From Geothermovivens sp964644845 (GTDB lineage Bacteria > Zhuqueibacterota > Zhuqueibacteria > Oleimicrobiales > Geothermoviventaceae), in NCBI GenBank assembly GCA_964644845.1, contig CAZXXS010000035.1:29647-93646 (forward strand): DNA of 64,000 nucleotides. The letters run 5' to 3'. Shown here piece after piece: positions 45,370 to 54,496 of the stretch. Each line of letters starts with the position of its first letter. Position 1 is the first letter of the stretch. Made by a program: the position numbers and the translations under genes. The notes beneath the pieces were generated by a model. That model made no database searches and was not told where the DNA came from. It saw only the letters and a list, made by a program, of their open reading frames with translations.

Positions 45370-46113
45370 CTACTCCTCCGCGTAGAGCAGCTCCAGCTGT
45401 TCCAGCTTCTTGGTGATTCGAGTAGGGAGCTTGTCCTTCCCCACACCCTCCCGCTCCAGCTCTTCCAGAAGCTTCTTGGCGCGGTCCAGCCAGCCGCTTT
45501 CCAGGTAGTACTCAGCGACACGAAGAGCGGCCTCGTGTTCACTGGGTCCGCGAACCATCGGCTTCACGAATTCCGCCAGGGGCATCCCGAAGGCCTCTTC
45601 AATTCGCTGACGGTTCTCGAGGAAAAACATCAGCAGAACGGCATTTTCGGGGTAGTTGGCAATCATCTCGCGGATGATCTCAAGCCCCTCTTGGAACAAC
45701 TCCTCAATGCGCCGCAGGTGGTATTCCAGCGAACCCAGCGTCTCTTCGTAGTCCTCGGTCCGGGCAGCGTAGTGCTCCAGCACGTACTTCAGCTCGCGTG
45801 CCACCATCACCTTGTGGAACAGCAGCCCCACGTTGTTCATGAAGCGGATCTCCGCTTCCGTGGGTGTCAGCTTCGGTGCGTCTTCGAAAGTCCGTCTTTT
45901 GGGATCGAGCAACCGTTTGAAAATCAAGTAGTTGTCCTCTTTAATCTGGTAGAGGGCGTCCGAGATCTCCATGATGTTCTCAAACGGCATCAGGGTACCG
46001 TTGTGGAAATTTCGGCTGTAGCGTAGAAACAGGTCTCGAGCGCGCAGGTAGCGCTCAATCAACGTGCGAATCATCCAATCCTTGATTGTCGCAATGTAGT
46101 GGCTAACCTGCAA
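45370..46113 (-). CDS. Hypothetical helical protein
   Basis: I do not recognise the family. The 247-residue product is predicted all-helical, acidic and soluble, with no signal or membrane segment, and has long heptad-like stretches (EYHLRRIEELFQEGLEIIRE). The C-terminal third, ALRVAEYYLESGWLDRAKKLLEELE, resembles a tetratricopeptide unit. I start it at TTG 46113 (QVSHYIATIKDWM follows) because AGGGGAGG is five bases upstream and the longer frame is Lys/Gly/Pro-rich and not protein-like. It precedes rnz in the same direction. Codon use and composition match neighbouring genes, so it is real. Confidence 0.7.
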   Translation of the reverse strand: MQVSHYIATIKDWMIRTLIERYLRARDLFLRYSRNFHNGTLMPFENIMEISDALYQIKEDNYLIFKRLLDPKRRTFEDAPKLTPTEAEIRFMNNVGLLFHKVMVARELKYVLEHYAARTEDYEETLGSLEYHLRRIEELFQEGLEIIREMIANYPENAVLLMFFLENRQRIEEAFGMPLAEFVKPMVRGPSEHEAALRVAEYYLESGWLDRAKKLLEELEREGVGKDKLPTRITKKLEQLELLYAEE

Positions 46114-46425
46114 CCTGACCTCCCCTTTCGTCTTCTCTAACGACCTCGCTTGCCAGCCCGGCCCAGGAGACGTAGCCCCTTTACTTTCCTGGATCCGGCC
46201 CTTTCTCTTTCTGGGCGGCCTCCCCTTCTGGCCTTCCACCATTGAAAAAACCCGGTTCCGCCTCGGTTACCGACCAAACACTTCGCAGTCACCTTAGCTT
46301 CGGCAAGGCTACCCCAACCTGGGCTGCAGGGTCGAAACACCATTCAGTTCGTGGCTTTGTGGTTGTCGACAACGCTGCACCGTTTCGTCTCAGCCCTGAA
46401 CCAACAACCCCTCCAGGCTTCCGGC
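46114..46425. other. Gene-free stretch after the M14 peptidase gene
   Basis: About 310 bp. On the minus strand a GGAACCGGG TTTTTTC run near 46245 looks terminator-like, but I cannot build a long stem. No other structure seen. Confidence 0.35.
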
Positions 46426-48942
46426 TCACTCGGCGTACCGCAAGAGCGTGTTGAAAAGCAGTTTGTACGTGCCCCGCGTCCAGGCACGGAATTGCGGGCG
46501 AAATGCGAAGGCGTAAACTGCTCCCTTGCCAACCCGGACGCGTAGAAGGGCGGGCCGACCGCGCAGTGCGTCCAGTTCCCGGCCCCAGCCGCTCAGCAGC
46601 AACGAATCCTTACGGAAAGTAACCAGGGCATCGCCCGCTCCGGCATTCAGCAAGGCCGGCGTTGTGCACAGCAACGCCACCTGGCTGGGCAGACCGAGGG
46701 TTGCCGGATCGCCACCCCTAACCCAACCAGCCAGCAAAGCCCCCGGCACGCTGTACCCGTCGTTTTTCGCCGCCCTACGGTCCACCACTTCCAGTCCGAA
46801 AGTTGTGTCGGCGAACTCAACGGAACGCCCGAGCAACAGGAGTGTCCCCCCGCCGAGCACAAAACGCCGCACTTGCCTTAGCCCCTGGGCCCCAAGCCCT
46901 CCAGCGTACTTCTGCGGCACCGCCAGCGTGTCCCGCCCTGCCAGGATGCTCCGCAACGGCATGCTTGGAATCACGAGTACCCGAATTGAATCCGACCAGC
47001 CTCCGGCCCGCAGGTCCTGGTCGCGAAGTGACACGACACGAAACTGGTACTTTTCCAGAATCCAGCGCGTCCAGCCCTCGTCCATCGAGGCCGTCCAGCT
47101 TCGGTAGAGTCCCACAGGCTGGAGACTCACGTCCAGCACATGGTACCCCTGCGGCAAAGAGGCAGAAACGCCCCAGGGAACTCTCAAACTGTCCGCGAAT
47201 TGAGCGGCTTGTGACAACGTAAGGGGATCGCCGCTTACTACGAAAGAACCCGCCGGCCAGGTTTCACCGCCCTCGCGGGTGCCGCCCAGCAGGCGCTGCA
47301 CTCTGGCTCCGCGGCCGAGCGCGAAGTTGACCACAGCGTAGGCACCATTTGCGCCACCATCCAGCCACAGAGCCCGTGTGTCCCGACGGAAACTTTCGTG
47401 GCGGGCACCAAAATGCTCCACCTGGTCCCCGAGTTGGGGAACGGCAGCAAGGGGCTCCACCCGTACACCGAAGAGCAAGGGCAGGCAGTGCGTGGTGACG
47501 TCGTAGGGAATACGCTCCTGCTTGCCCACCCGCGGCGGGACGTAGTGCGAGATCTCCAGCAGTGTCTTGGCAAAGCTGCCGTAGGGTTGAGCCAGCGGTA
47601 CAAACAGTCCGTCCCCGTCCGCCCGAGACTCCGTCCGGTAAATCGCCACCTGCCCCGTGCGGAGGATGCGCACCAGATCTTCGGCCGCGGAGGGGTCATG
47701 CTGCTTGAATGGGATTAGGAACCCAGCTGGCCACCTCTTCCATCGGCACTGCTCCGCGAGAACGGAGGCGCTGTTCCGCACCCAGGTACGACGATTTCTG
47801 GCAACGTGCAAAAGTAGCGCGTGAGCTGCAGCCTTGTGGTAAGAAACGACGTCTTTCAGCGTCCATTTACCTCCCTTCCAGGGGAGCGGGAAATGGACGG
47901 AGCGTTTCAAGGGGTCGAAATCGACTGTACCGCGCAGCTTCTCGGGCGGAATGTCTACTGCCCGCGCTAAACGGCAGCTGGCCACTTCCGTCAGGAAACG
48001 AATGGCACCGTGGTAGTTCGGGTAGGCCCGCGCCGGGGTGAAGGCGTCGAACAGGGCGGAGCTCACCACACCTGCAAAGCCGCGAGCCGTGAGCCACGCT
48101 TGCACAAAGGTGCCCAGGTCGTTCATCTCAGCGACCAGTGTTGGCGCTACGTTGGAGTCCACGGGATCCACGTACGGCGGGACAAACAGGCGTGCACCGT
48201 AACGCCCCATCTGGTGCATGTCCAGTACAACCACCGGGTGCCAGTGGTTGTAGATCTTTTCAACGGTAAGTCGTGTCTCCACCTGCGTGAAGGTAAACCA
48301 GTCCCGGTTGTTGTCGTGGCCAGTGTACTTGTTGTAAAGCCACGGCAAGGGACCCGCTTCAAAACGGCTACCCTTGTGCTGCGTGAACCAGGCGTGTACA
48401 AGGTTCAGACCGTCCGGGTTGTGAACCGGTACCAGAAGAATCAACACACTGTCGAGAATGGCCCGAGCGAAAGGTAGTCGGTCGGTCAGCAGTTCGTACA
48501 CCAGTTCCGGTGCCATTTGCGCTGCGCCGATCTCTGTGGCATGAATGCTGCAATTCACACTCACGACTGCCGGAACCTGTTTCACAAGGGAATCAATCTG
48601 ACCCGAGTTCAGCTCGCAGGGATCCGCAAGCTGAGTTTGGACGTGAAGGATTTCCGCCTTGCGGGCAAGGTTTGCCGGGCTCGAAACCAGGACAAGGACA
48701 AACGGGTTTCCCATCGGCGTCTTGCCGAGGGTGTCCACCTCAACCGAAGCGCTGAGGCTGTCCAGAAGCTCGAAGTAGCTCAGGATTTGTTGCAGAGAGG
48801 CAAGCTCGCCCTCTGCACCCGGTTCAAAGCCAAAGATCTCCGCAGGCGAGGGCAGCGCACGGTCCGGCAACGCTGACGCTGGCCCAATTGGCAGAAGCAG
48901 TGTCAGAAACAGCCCGGAAAATATTGCCCGAATCGACTTCAT
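46426..48942 (-). CDS. Secreted M14-family zinc carboxypeptidase-like protein
   Basis: The 838-residue protein has a signal peptide (KSIRAIFSGLFLTLLLPIGP) and an M14 peptidase domain. The zinc ligands are visible as SIHATEIG (HxxE) and, about 90 residues later, a His in VLDMHQMGRYG. Arg and Asn of the substrate site occur in DNNRDW, and the catalytic Glu is in the FLTEVAS region. About 450 C-terminal residues follow as a beta-rich and glutamine-amidotransferase-like module with LLLLGRSVEFAD. Such large M14 proteins are common in FCB bacteria. Start ATG 48942 has GAGG five bases upstream. Substrate unknown. Confidence 0.85.
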   Translation of the reverse strand: MKSIRAIFSGLFLTLLLPIGPASALPDRALPSPAEIFGFEPGAEGELASLQQILSYFELLDSLSASVEVDTLGKTPMGNPFVLVLVSSPANLARKAEILHVQTQLADPCELNSGQIDSLVKQVPAVVSVNCSIHATEIGAAQMAPELVYELLTDRLPFARAILDSVLILLVPVHNPDGLNLVHAWFTQHKGSRFEAGPLPWLYNKYTGHDNNRDWFTFTQVETRLTVEKIYNHWHPVVVLDMHQMGRYGARLFVPPYVDPVDSNVAPTLVAEMNDLGTFVQAWLTARGFAGVVSSALFDAFTPARAYPNYHGAIRFLTEVASCRLARAVDIPPEKLRGTVDFDPLKRSVHFPLPWKGGKWTLKDVVSYHKAAAHALLLHVARNRRTWVRNSASVLAEQCRWKRWPAGFLIPFKQHDPSAAEDLVRILRTGQVAIYRTESRADGDGLFVPLAQPYGSFAKTLLEISHYVPPRVGKQERIPYDVTTHCLPLLFGVRVEPLAAVPQLGDQVEHFGARHESFRRDTRALWLDGGANGAYAVVNFALGRGARVQRLLGGTREGGETWPAGSFVVSGDPLTLSQAAQFADSLRVPWGVSASLPQGYHVLDVSLQPVGLYRSWTASMDEGWTRWILEKYQFRVVSLRDQDLRAGGWSDSIRVLVIPSMPLRSILAGRDTLAVPQKYAGGLGAQGLRQVRRFVLGGGTLLLLGRSVEFADTTFGLEVVDRRAAKNDGYSVPGALLAGWVRGGDPATLGLPSQVALLCTTPALLNAGAGDALVTFRKDSLLLSGWGRELDALRGRPALLRVRVGKGAVYAFAFRPQFRAWTRGTYKLLFNTLLRYAE

Positions 48943-49037
48943 TTGTGCCTCAAGCGCCACCCGAGTGAAGGAAACGCGCTTTTTGCCGATACCCAAGGTG
49001 AGAGAGCCAGACCCGAGCGCGAAATCTGGACCGAACC

Positions 49038-49754
49038 ATGGTTAGACCAAACTGCCGCGACCGACTTACTGCCGCCGATTTCGATTTCGTCGCCGACACG
49101 CTCGCCCGCAGGCCCGAGGATCGCGGCTACGTCCAGAGTTTGCTGGCCGATCCCGAGACCCGGGACTTGATTTTGGACCACGACGACCTTTTTTCACGCA
49201 TCATGTGCACCGAGGGTCTGGCCCCCTTTTCGGCCTACCTCTTCTTCTACGTGCTGGTCCGCAGGGCTTTCTTGCGCCACGATCTGTACGATGCCACCCT
49301 GGCGGACTACTGTGCAAGCTTGCTCGTAAGCTTCGTGGGTCAAAAACCACCAGACGACCCCGAAAACGAACCTTACCGCTACGCCTACCTGATTGATCAC
49401 CTGGCCGCACTGTCGGAAGCTGCGCAGTCGGATGTTTTCTTCCTGCACAACCAGCTGGGAAACTACGCCCTTTTTCTGAGCGGCATGTTTCCGAACTACG
49501 TCCGCTACCAGGCGCACCATCGCTTTGGCCCCAATTTTCGCTACTACGAGCAATTGGGCGCCATGAGCTACCACATCGCCTCACAACACGAAGTAGCGCA
49601 CTCCACCGGGCTCAGCAGCGTTCTCGAAGGCGTAGCCATGAATTTCCGGCCCATTCGCAAAGCCCTCAACCACGTTTCCGAGGGGTACCTGCGATTTGGC
49701 GACGCGCTGGAGCACTTGGTCATTCACGCCCTGGAGAATCAGCCTGGTTCCTGA
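49038..49754 (+). CDS. Conserved-looking hypothetical protein, only plus-strand gene
   Basis: The 238-residue product is mostly helical, acidic and soluble. It has an N-terminal region of the form RLTAADFDFVADTLARRPED and a later LFFYVLVRRAFLRHD, which resembles uncharacterised proteins I have seen in several bacteria but cannot name. No catalytic motif is visible; His is common in the second half (YQAHHRFGPNF, ASQHEVAHS). It is divergent from the M14 gene, with 95 bp between starts, and convergent with the GIY-YIG gene. The ribosome site upstream of ATG is weak, so the start is uncertain. Confidence 0.7.
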   Translation: MVRPNCRDRLTAADFDFVADTLARRPEDRGYVQSLLADPETRDLILDHDDLFSRIMCTEGLAPFSAYLFFYVLVRRAFLRHDLYDATLADYCASLLVSFVGQKPPDDPENEPYRYAYLIDHLAALSEAAQSDVFFLHNQLGNYALFLSGMFPNYVRYQAHHRFGPNFRYYEQLGAMSYHIASQHEVAHSTGLSSVLEGVAMNFRPIRKALNHVSEGYLRFGDALEHLVIHALENQPGS

Positions 49755-49761
49755 AGCCTCT

Positions 49762-49782
49762 TGCCACGCTCAACTGGTGGCA
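49762..49782. terminator. Possible shared terminator between convergent genes
   Basis: TGCCAC and GTGGCA form a 6-bp stem with a nine-base loop in the 50 bp between the plus-strand gene and the GIY-YIG gene. CAGTTCCTTTCT follows on the plus strand. The stem is short. Confidence 0.35.
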
Positions 49783-49803
49783 CAGTTCCTTTCTGGCGGT
49801 CTT

Positions 49804-51090
49804 TCAGTCAAGGCCCGTTTCGGTCCGCACGTGTAGCGATTCGTTCACAAGCGCGCCTATTTGCTGCACACACTCGCGCGGGTTGGCGCAGCGATCCACA
49901 AAGACCGCCCGCTCCCAAGGCTGAACCTTCGCTAACCAGCTGAACGTGATCTCACCTTCCACGGAAATTCCGACTTCTTCCGGCTTCTCGAAAAACAGGG
50001 CTGAAACCGCGGCCTCAAGTTCCGTGCGATTCGGCAAACCGGGTCGCGTCCGAATCTGTGTCAGGCGCCCTCCCCGGTTGATGAGAAAGACTTCGGCGCA
50101 GCCGGACCTCGAGGAGGGCAGCACCAACGCGTAATTCCCGCGCACACGCTCCCAGTGCTCGCGAGGGTGCACCTCCACCTGTGTGTTCAGACGTGGCCGG
50201 TACAGGCCGATCAAACGTTGTTCTACCAGTAACGCTTCCAGTTCAGAACCGAGCTCAGCGATCTCAAAGTCCACGATCTCCCGCACGATCCGCCGGTCAC
50301 GCTCGCTGACACGTTCGGGGCTCCTGAAGTAGACAGGCAACCGGGCTGCCAGGTTTCTCGCCTTGCCCACGTAAGCCACCTGCCCAGAAGCGTCGCGCAT
50401 CAGGTAGACACCAGGCCGCGCAGGCAGCGCAGCGATTTTTTCCGGACCGAAGGCAAAACGACCGAAATCCAGTGGCACTGGTTCCTGTCCCAGCTCCGCC
50501 CACAACGCGTCGGTGTCGGCAAAACCCAGCTCCTCGGCATTCTCCAGTATTCGCTGCCAGAGTGCAGCCAGACCCTCGGCCTCCAGGGCCACGCTTGCTT
50601 CTTCGAGCCAGGTTTCGCCCAGCAACGTCGCTGCTCGATGTTGTTCGCGAATCGTTTGTCCCGGAAACAAGTTTTCGACAGCGCGCCGCACCTCCCAAAC
50701 GCGCTGGCCGGTGGTACCCAACCGACGCAACCAGTCAAGTGCGGCACCGACGCCCGCCTGTCGTCGCCAGAAAACGACGGGTTCCGCGCCAACCAGTAGC
50801 GGCGGGACTTCTTTCCCAGCTTCGCCGACGGACAGGGTAACAGCAGCACCGCGGGTCCACTTCCCCTCCTGCAGCACGGACCAACCCAATCGTACGCCGC
50901 TCCCGTCCGCGGCTTTTCTCACAGCCAGGCACACAAATCGAACTTCCCGGGCCGCCGTACCCGAGCCGTCTGCGAGTTGCCACTGACCATTTGGCAACCG
51001 CTTCACTGCGCTCAGATCGCCCAGAGCCGTTTCCACAAGTCGATCGGCCAGCTCGGGCGAAACCCCACGAAGCGCCATGACCTCGCGCAC
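49804..51090 (-). CDS. GIY-YIG nuclease-domain protein (UvrC/Cho-like), start uncertain
   Basis: The product is at least 428 residues. A GIY-YIG domain spans about 222-310: PGVYLM (227-229 are G-V-Y), YVGKARNLAARL (240-242 are Y-V-G), and ELEALLVEQRLI with the metal-binding Glu. UvrC, Cho and DnaQ-GIY-YIG fusions share this domain, but no exonuclease, UvrBC-binding or HhH region is seen. The N-terminal 220 residues are unassigned. The frame stays open and protein-like for about 25 codons upstream of GTG 51090 (ILDYLRTAPGGVSSLDIV), to within bases of the preceding stop, yet holds no ATG, GTG or TTG there. Probable role in DNA repair. Confidence 0.8.
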   Translation of the reverse strand: MREVMALRGVSPELADRLVETALGDLSAVKRLPNGQWQLADGSGTAAREVRFVCLAVRKAADGSGVRLGWSVLQEGKWTRGAAVTLSVGEAGKEVPPLLVGAEPVVFWRRQAGVGAALDWLRRLGTTGQRVWEVRRAVENLFPGQTIREQHRAATLLGETWLEEASVALEAEGLAALWQRILENAEELGFADTDALWAELGQEPVPLDFGRFAFGPEKIAALPARPGVYLMRDASGQVAYVGKARNLAARLPVYFRSPERVSERDRRIVREIVDFEIAELGSELEALLVEQRLIGLYRPRLNTQVEVHPREHWERVRGNYALVLPSSRSGCAEVFLINRGGRLTQIRTRPGLPNRTELEAAVSALFFEKPEEVGISVEGEITFSWLAKVQPWERAVFVDRCANPRECVQQIGALVNESLHVRTETGLD

Positions 51091-51160
51091 AATGTCGAGT
51101 GAACTAACGCCACCGGGCGCTGTCCGGAGGTAGTCCAGAATTCGAACGGCTAACCCTGCA

Positions 51161-54100
51161 TTATTTTGTCGCGTCGAGTTCAGAAAGCATGACCTCCACA
51201 GCTTTTTCGAGTTGTCGGTCGCGGTGTTGATCAGCGTCGCCGGGCTGGTCCCAGACGACTACGTCAGGCACGCAGCCGTGGTTTTCCATGTTTACGCCAG
51301 TGCCCGCGACATACCAGCCACGGAAAGGCACCCGGAACGTCGCGCCATCGATCAAGCTGATTGCCCCTGTGCTGATTACCAGCCCGCCGGTCGGCGCGCC
51401 CACAACCTTGCCTCGCTTCAAGGTCTTGATGGCGTGCGAGAAGATCTCGGCGTTGCTGAAGCTGTACTCGTTACACATGGTAACAACCGGCTTGCTCCAC
51501 CAGTACATCGGCAGGCGTGTCTGAGGGTAACCTTTTCCTCCTCCACGTGGGATGGTGTAAGCGTGCGCCCGAGGAGCCAGGATCGCCAGCATGTAGTCGG
51601 TGGTCCAGCCTCCACCGTTGTTACGGACGTCGATGATCAGAGCCTCTTTGTCATGTGCGACTGAGTAAAGTTCCTGCTCGAACTGCTCAACGCTCGGCAT
51701 GCTCATCCCACGGATGTGCACGTAGCCAATGCGCCCGCGACTCAGGCGATCAACAAGTGCCCGTTTCTCCCGCACCCATCGGTCGTACTCAAGGTCTGTA
51801 AAACGCCTCTGGCTAATGGGTCGAACAACAACCTCCCGTTGTTTGCCGTCCCGGTTTCGCACGGACAAAATCACCTTCTCGCCGACCTTGTCGTTGAGTA
51901 GTTTGTGGATGTTCACATCCCAGCTCACCGGGGTGCCATCGATGGCTGTCAAAATGTCCCCCGGTTTGAGGCGTGAGCGCTCGTGGTCGCAGGGACCTTT
52001 TGGCAACACGGCCGCAACTTTCAGCCCTTTGCCCGTGTAGGATTCGTCGAACCAAAGCCCGAGCATCCCCGTGCTTACTTTCGGTCCCCTCGCAGGTCCG
52101 GAAATTCCAAGGTGTGAAGCGTTCAGCTCTCCAAGCATCAGGCTGACAACGTCGTTGAAATCGTGGATGGTCGCTGCTTGAGCCGCCAGTGGTCTGTATT
52201 TGCGCCACATGGCCTTCCAGTCGCAGCCGTGGAAGTGGGGGTCGTAGAAATGGTGGTTCAGCGTTTGCCACGCTTCATCAAACTTCTGGAGACGCTCCGC
52301 CTTGTGATCGATGACCATCCTGGCTTTAAAGTTGTGCGATTTGGTCTTTCCGTCCTTAGTTCCGACCGAACGGATTGCGCCTTTACTGAGGTAGTAGAGC
52401 CGCTTGCCATCCCTCGTCCAGTGCACGAACAAGGGCGCACTGCCGTTCTTCGTCAACCTCTTGAGTTCCGTTCCGTCCCACTTGATCGTGAACAGGTCCC
52501 TCTTTCCGTCCGTGTTTGCCGCGAAGGCAAAGGTCTTCCCGTCCGGCGAAATGGCCAGGCCTGTCTCCTCACCGGGTAGGGATGTCACGCGCCTTACCCG
52601 TTTCTCGATGTCCTGAAAGTCAATCCGAACCTCCACGGACTTCTTTTCCTTTTTGCGGTTCTTCTCCGTTTCGGCAGCAGCTTCCTCCTCCTGCCAATCT
52701 TCCTTGGTTTTCTCGAAATCTTCTTTCCGCAGGAAGACGAACCACACATCCACGTTGTTACCGGCCCGGCGTGAAAGGAAACCGAGTTTCCGCCCGTCTT
52801 CCGACCAAACCGGGGCCCAGTCGTTGTCAGGGTGCATCGAAACGTTGACCGCCTCTCCGCCATTCGACGGAACAATCCAAACGTCTTGGTTGAAATCGTT
52901 GTCGTTTCTCGAGAAGGCAATCCACCTGCCGTCCGGCGACCACGCGAACTCCGGAGCATCCCAACCTTCAACGATTTTGCGCTTGTGTCCGCCGTCGACG
53001 TCCATTACGATCAGGTCGCCAAGGTAGTGAATGTACGCGATCCTCCGTCCATCCGGCGAGAATTTGGGCGAGAAGTCGTTCAGTGGGGAGTCCGTGAGTT
53101 GCACAACGCGCACCCTAAGCGTCCGAGACAGACTTTTCTGCGACGTGTCCGCCGAAAACGCCAGAAAAACGTCCTGGTTGCCGTTGCGGTCGGACACAAA
53201 CACAAGCGTGTCCCCTGTGGGTGACCAGCTAATCTGAAAGTCCCTTGCGGGACTGTTTGTCACGCGACGTGCCTTGCCGCCTTTCTCCGGCATCACAAAG
53301 ATCTCGCCGCGCACCACAAACGCGATTTCCTGTCCGTCTGGGGAAACGGCCATTTCCGTGGCTTTGCTTGTGAAGGTCTTTGTCTCCACCAGGTTAACCT
53401 TGGGATCTGTAGGCGCGAAAACTTGTAAGCGACGGGGCTTACCGCCAGCGGTCCGAACCACGTAGAGATCAGCCCCGCGTTCGTAGGCGATCACAGATCC
53501 GTCCCGGCTGATCGACGGTGCGCGCACACCGTCCTCTTTGTGAAACGTTAGCTGCGTGCGCCTTTTGCCTTCCAAGTCCATCCGCCAGATGTTGAAGGTA
53601 CCGTCGACGTCCGTCACCCAGTAAATCCACTTCGAATCCGGCGACCACATCGGGTAAAAATCGTAGCCGGGATGATCGGTGAGGCGGCGAAATGTGTGTT
53701 GCTTGCGGTCGTAGAGCCAAATGTCGGGATTGCTACTGCCACGGTAGTGCTTGCGGTACCACCACGCAGGTCCCCTGGAAAAAACGATCCAACGCCCGTT
53801 GGGTGAAACCTTTGCATCTTTGCCGTACTCACGGAGCAGCGACTTTGGCGTGCCGCCCCTGCGAGGAACAACGTACGTGATTGGCATTCGGTGGTAGTAG
53901 AAATTCCGCCTGGAGCTGAAAACGATCCCTTTCCCGTCTGGCGTCCAATCGGTCACTTCGTCGTTGGAAGAAAAGAACGTCAGCCGCTCGGGTTCGCCAC
54001 CTTCTGCAGGAACAACGAAGACGTCGTCGTTGCCCCAGCGCGCCGAAGAGAAAGCGATCTCGCTGCCGTCCGGCGACCAGACCGGTTTCCAATCGTAAGC

Positions 54101-54301
54101 TTCGTGTACCGTGAGTCGTTGCGCTCGGCCTCCTTCGATCGACACCTTCCAGAGATCCCCCTGGTACGAAAAGGCGATTTCCCGGCCGTCCGGCGACGGT
54201 GCAGGCGTCCGTGCGAATTTGATCGGCTCAGCCGACCAGGCCGAAACCGCAAGCCCGACGAGAACAGAAAACAAAACCGCAGTTCGCCGAAACGAAGACA
54301 T
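51161..54301 (-). CDS. Tricorn-like S41 protease, secreted
   Basis: A 1046-residue protein with a signal peptide (TAVLFSVLVGLAVSAWS). Residues about 25-640 form WD40/TolB-type beta-propellers, with many copies of SPDGR(E/W)IAF-like repeats. A helical region (about 690-760), a PDZ domain (LKPGDILTAIDGTPV) and the S41 protease domain follow. The likely nucleophile is a Ser in CNEYSFSNAEIFSHA, near residue 940, and EALIIDVRNNGGG is the conserved S41 loop. ATG 54301 is preceded by GGGAGGG. Relatives degrade peptides; those with signals act in the periplasm. Confidence 0.92.
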   Translation of the reverse strand: MSSFRRTAVLFSVLVGLAVSAWSAEPIKFARTPAPSPDGREIAFSYQGDLWKVSIEGGRAQRLTVHEAYDWKPVWSPDGSEIAFSSARWGNDDVFVVPAEGGEPERLTFFSSNDEVTDWTPDGKGIVFSSRRNFYYHRMPITYVVPRRGGTPKSLLREYGKDAKVSPNGRWIVFSRGPAWWYRKHYRGSSNPDIWLYDRKQHTFRRLTDHPGYDFYPMWSPDSKWIYWVTDVDGTFNIWRMDLEGKRRTQLTFHKEDGVRAPSISRDGSVIAYERGADLYVVRTAGGKPRRLQVFAPTDPKVNLVETKTFTSKATEMAVSPDGQEIAFVVRGEIFVMPEKGGKARRVTNSPARDFQISWSPTGDTLVFVSDRNGNQDVFLAFSADTSQKSLSRTLRVRVVQLTDSPLNDFSPKFSPDGRRIAYIHYLGDLIVMDVDGGHKRKIVEGWDAPEFAWSPDGRWIAFSRNDNDFNQDVWIVPSNGGEAVNVSMHPDNDWAPVWSEDGRKLGFLSRRAGNNVDVWFVFLRKEDFEKTKEDWQEEEAAAETEKNRKKEKKSVEVRIDFQDIEKRVRRVTSLPGEETGLAISPDGKTFAFAANTDGKRDLFTIKWDGTELKRLTKNGSAPLFVHWTRDGKRLYYLSKGAIRSVGTKDGKTKSHNFKARMVIDHKAERLQKFDEAWQTLNHHFYDPHFHGCDWKAMWRKYRPLAAQAATIHDFNDVVSLMLGELNASHLGISGPARGPKVSTGMLGLWFDESYTGKGLKVAAVLPKGPCDHERSRLKPGDILTAIDGTPVSWDVNIHKLLNDKVGEKVILSVRNRDGKQREVVVRPISQRRFTDLEYDRWVREKRALVDRLSRGRIGYVHIRGMSMPSVEQFEQELYSVAHDKEALIIDVRNNGGGWTTDYMLAILAPRAHAYTIPRGGGKGYPQTRLPMYWWSKPVVTMCNEYSFSNAEIFSHAIKTLKRGKVVGAPTGGLVISTGAISLIDGATFRVPFRGWYVAGTGVNMENHGCVPDVVVWDQPGDADQHRDRQLEKAVEVMLSELDATK

Positions 54302-54467
54302 TTTCCCTCCCGTTCTTGGGTACGCGACCGCTCCCGGCAGCACTTGCTGCCCCGCTTGCGCTTGGAGCCGTGCAAATATCCGTAGAGCAGGTCCAGACCT
54401 CCATCGATTGCCTGACACCGGCAATCCCGTCCGAGCCTTAAGTCACAACACTCCCCGACCTTTGCGA

Positions 54468-54496
54468 AATGTAGACATTGGTGGTCTGAAATGCAA
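54468..54496 (-). promoter_or_regulatory. Promoter of the tricorn-like protease gene
   Basis: TTGCAT (54491-54496) and TACATT (54468-54473) on the minus strand are 17 bases apart, about 165 bases upstream of the start codon. Confidence 0.6.
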
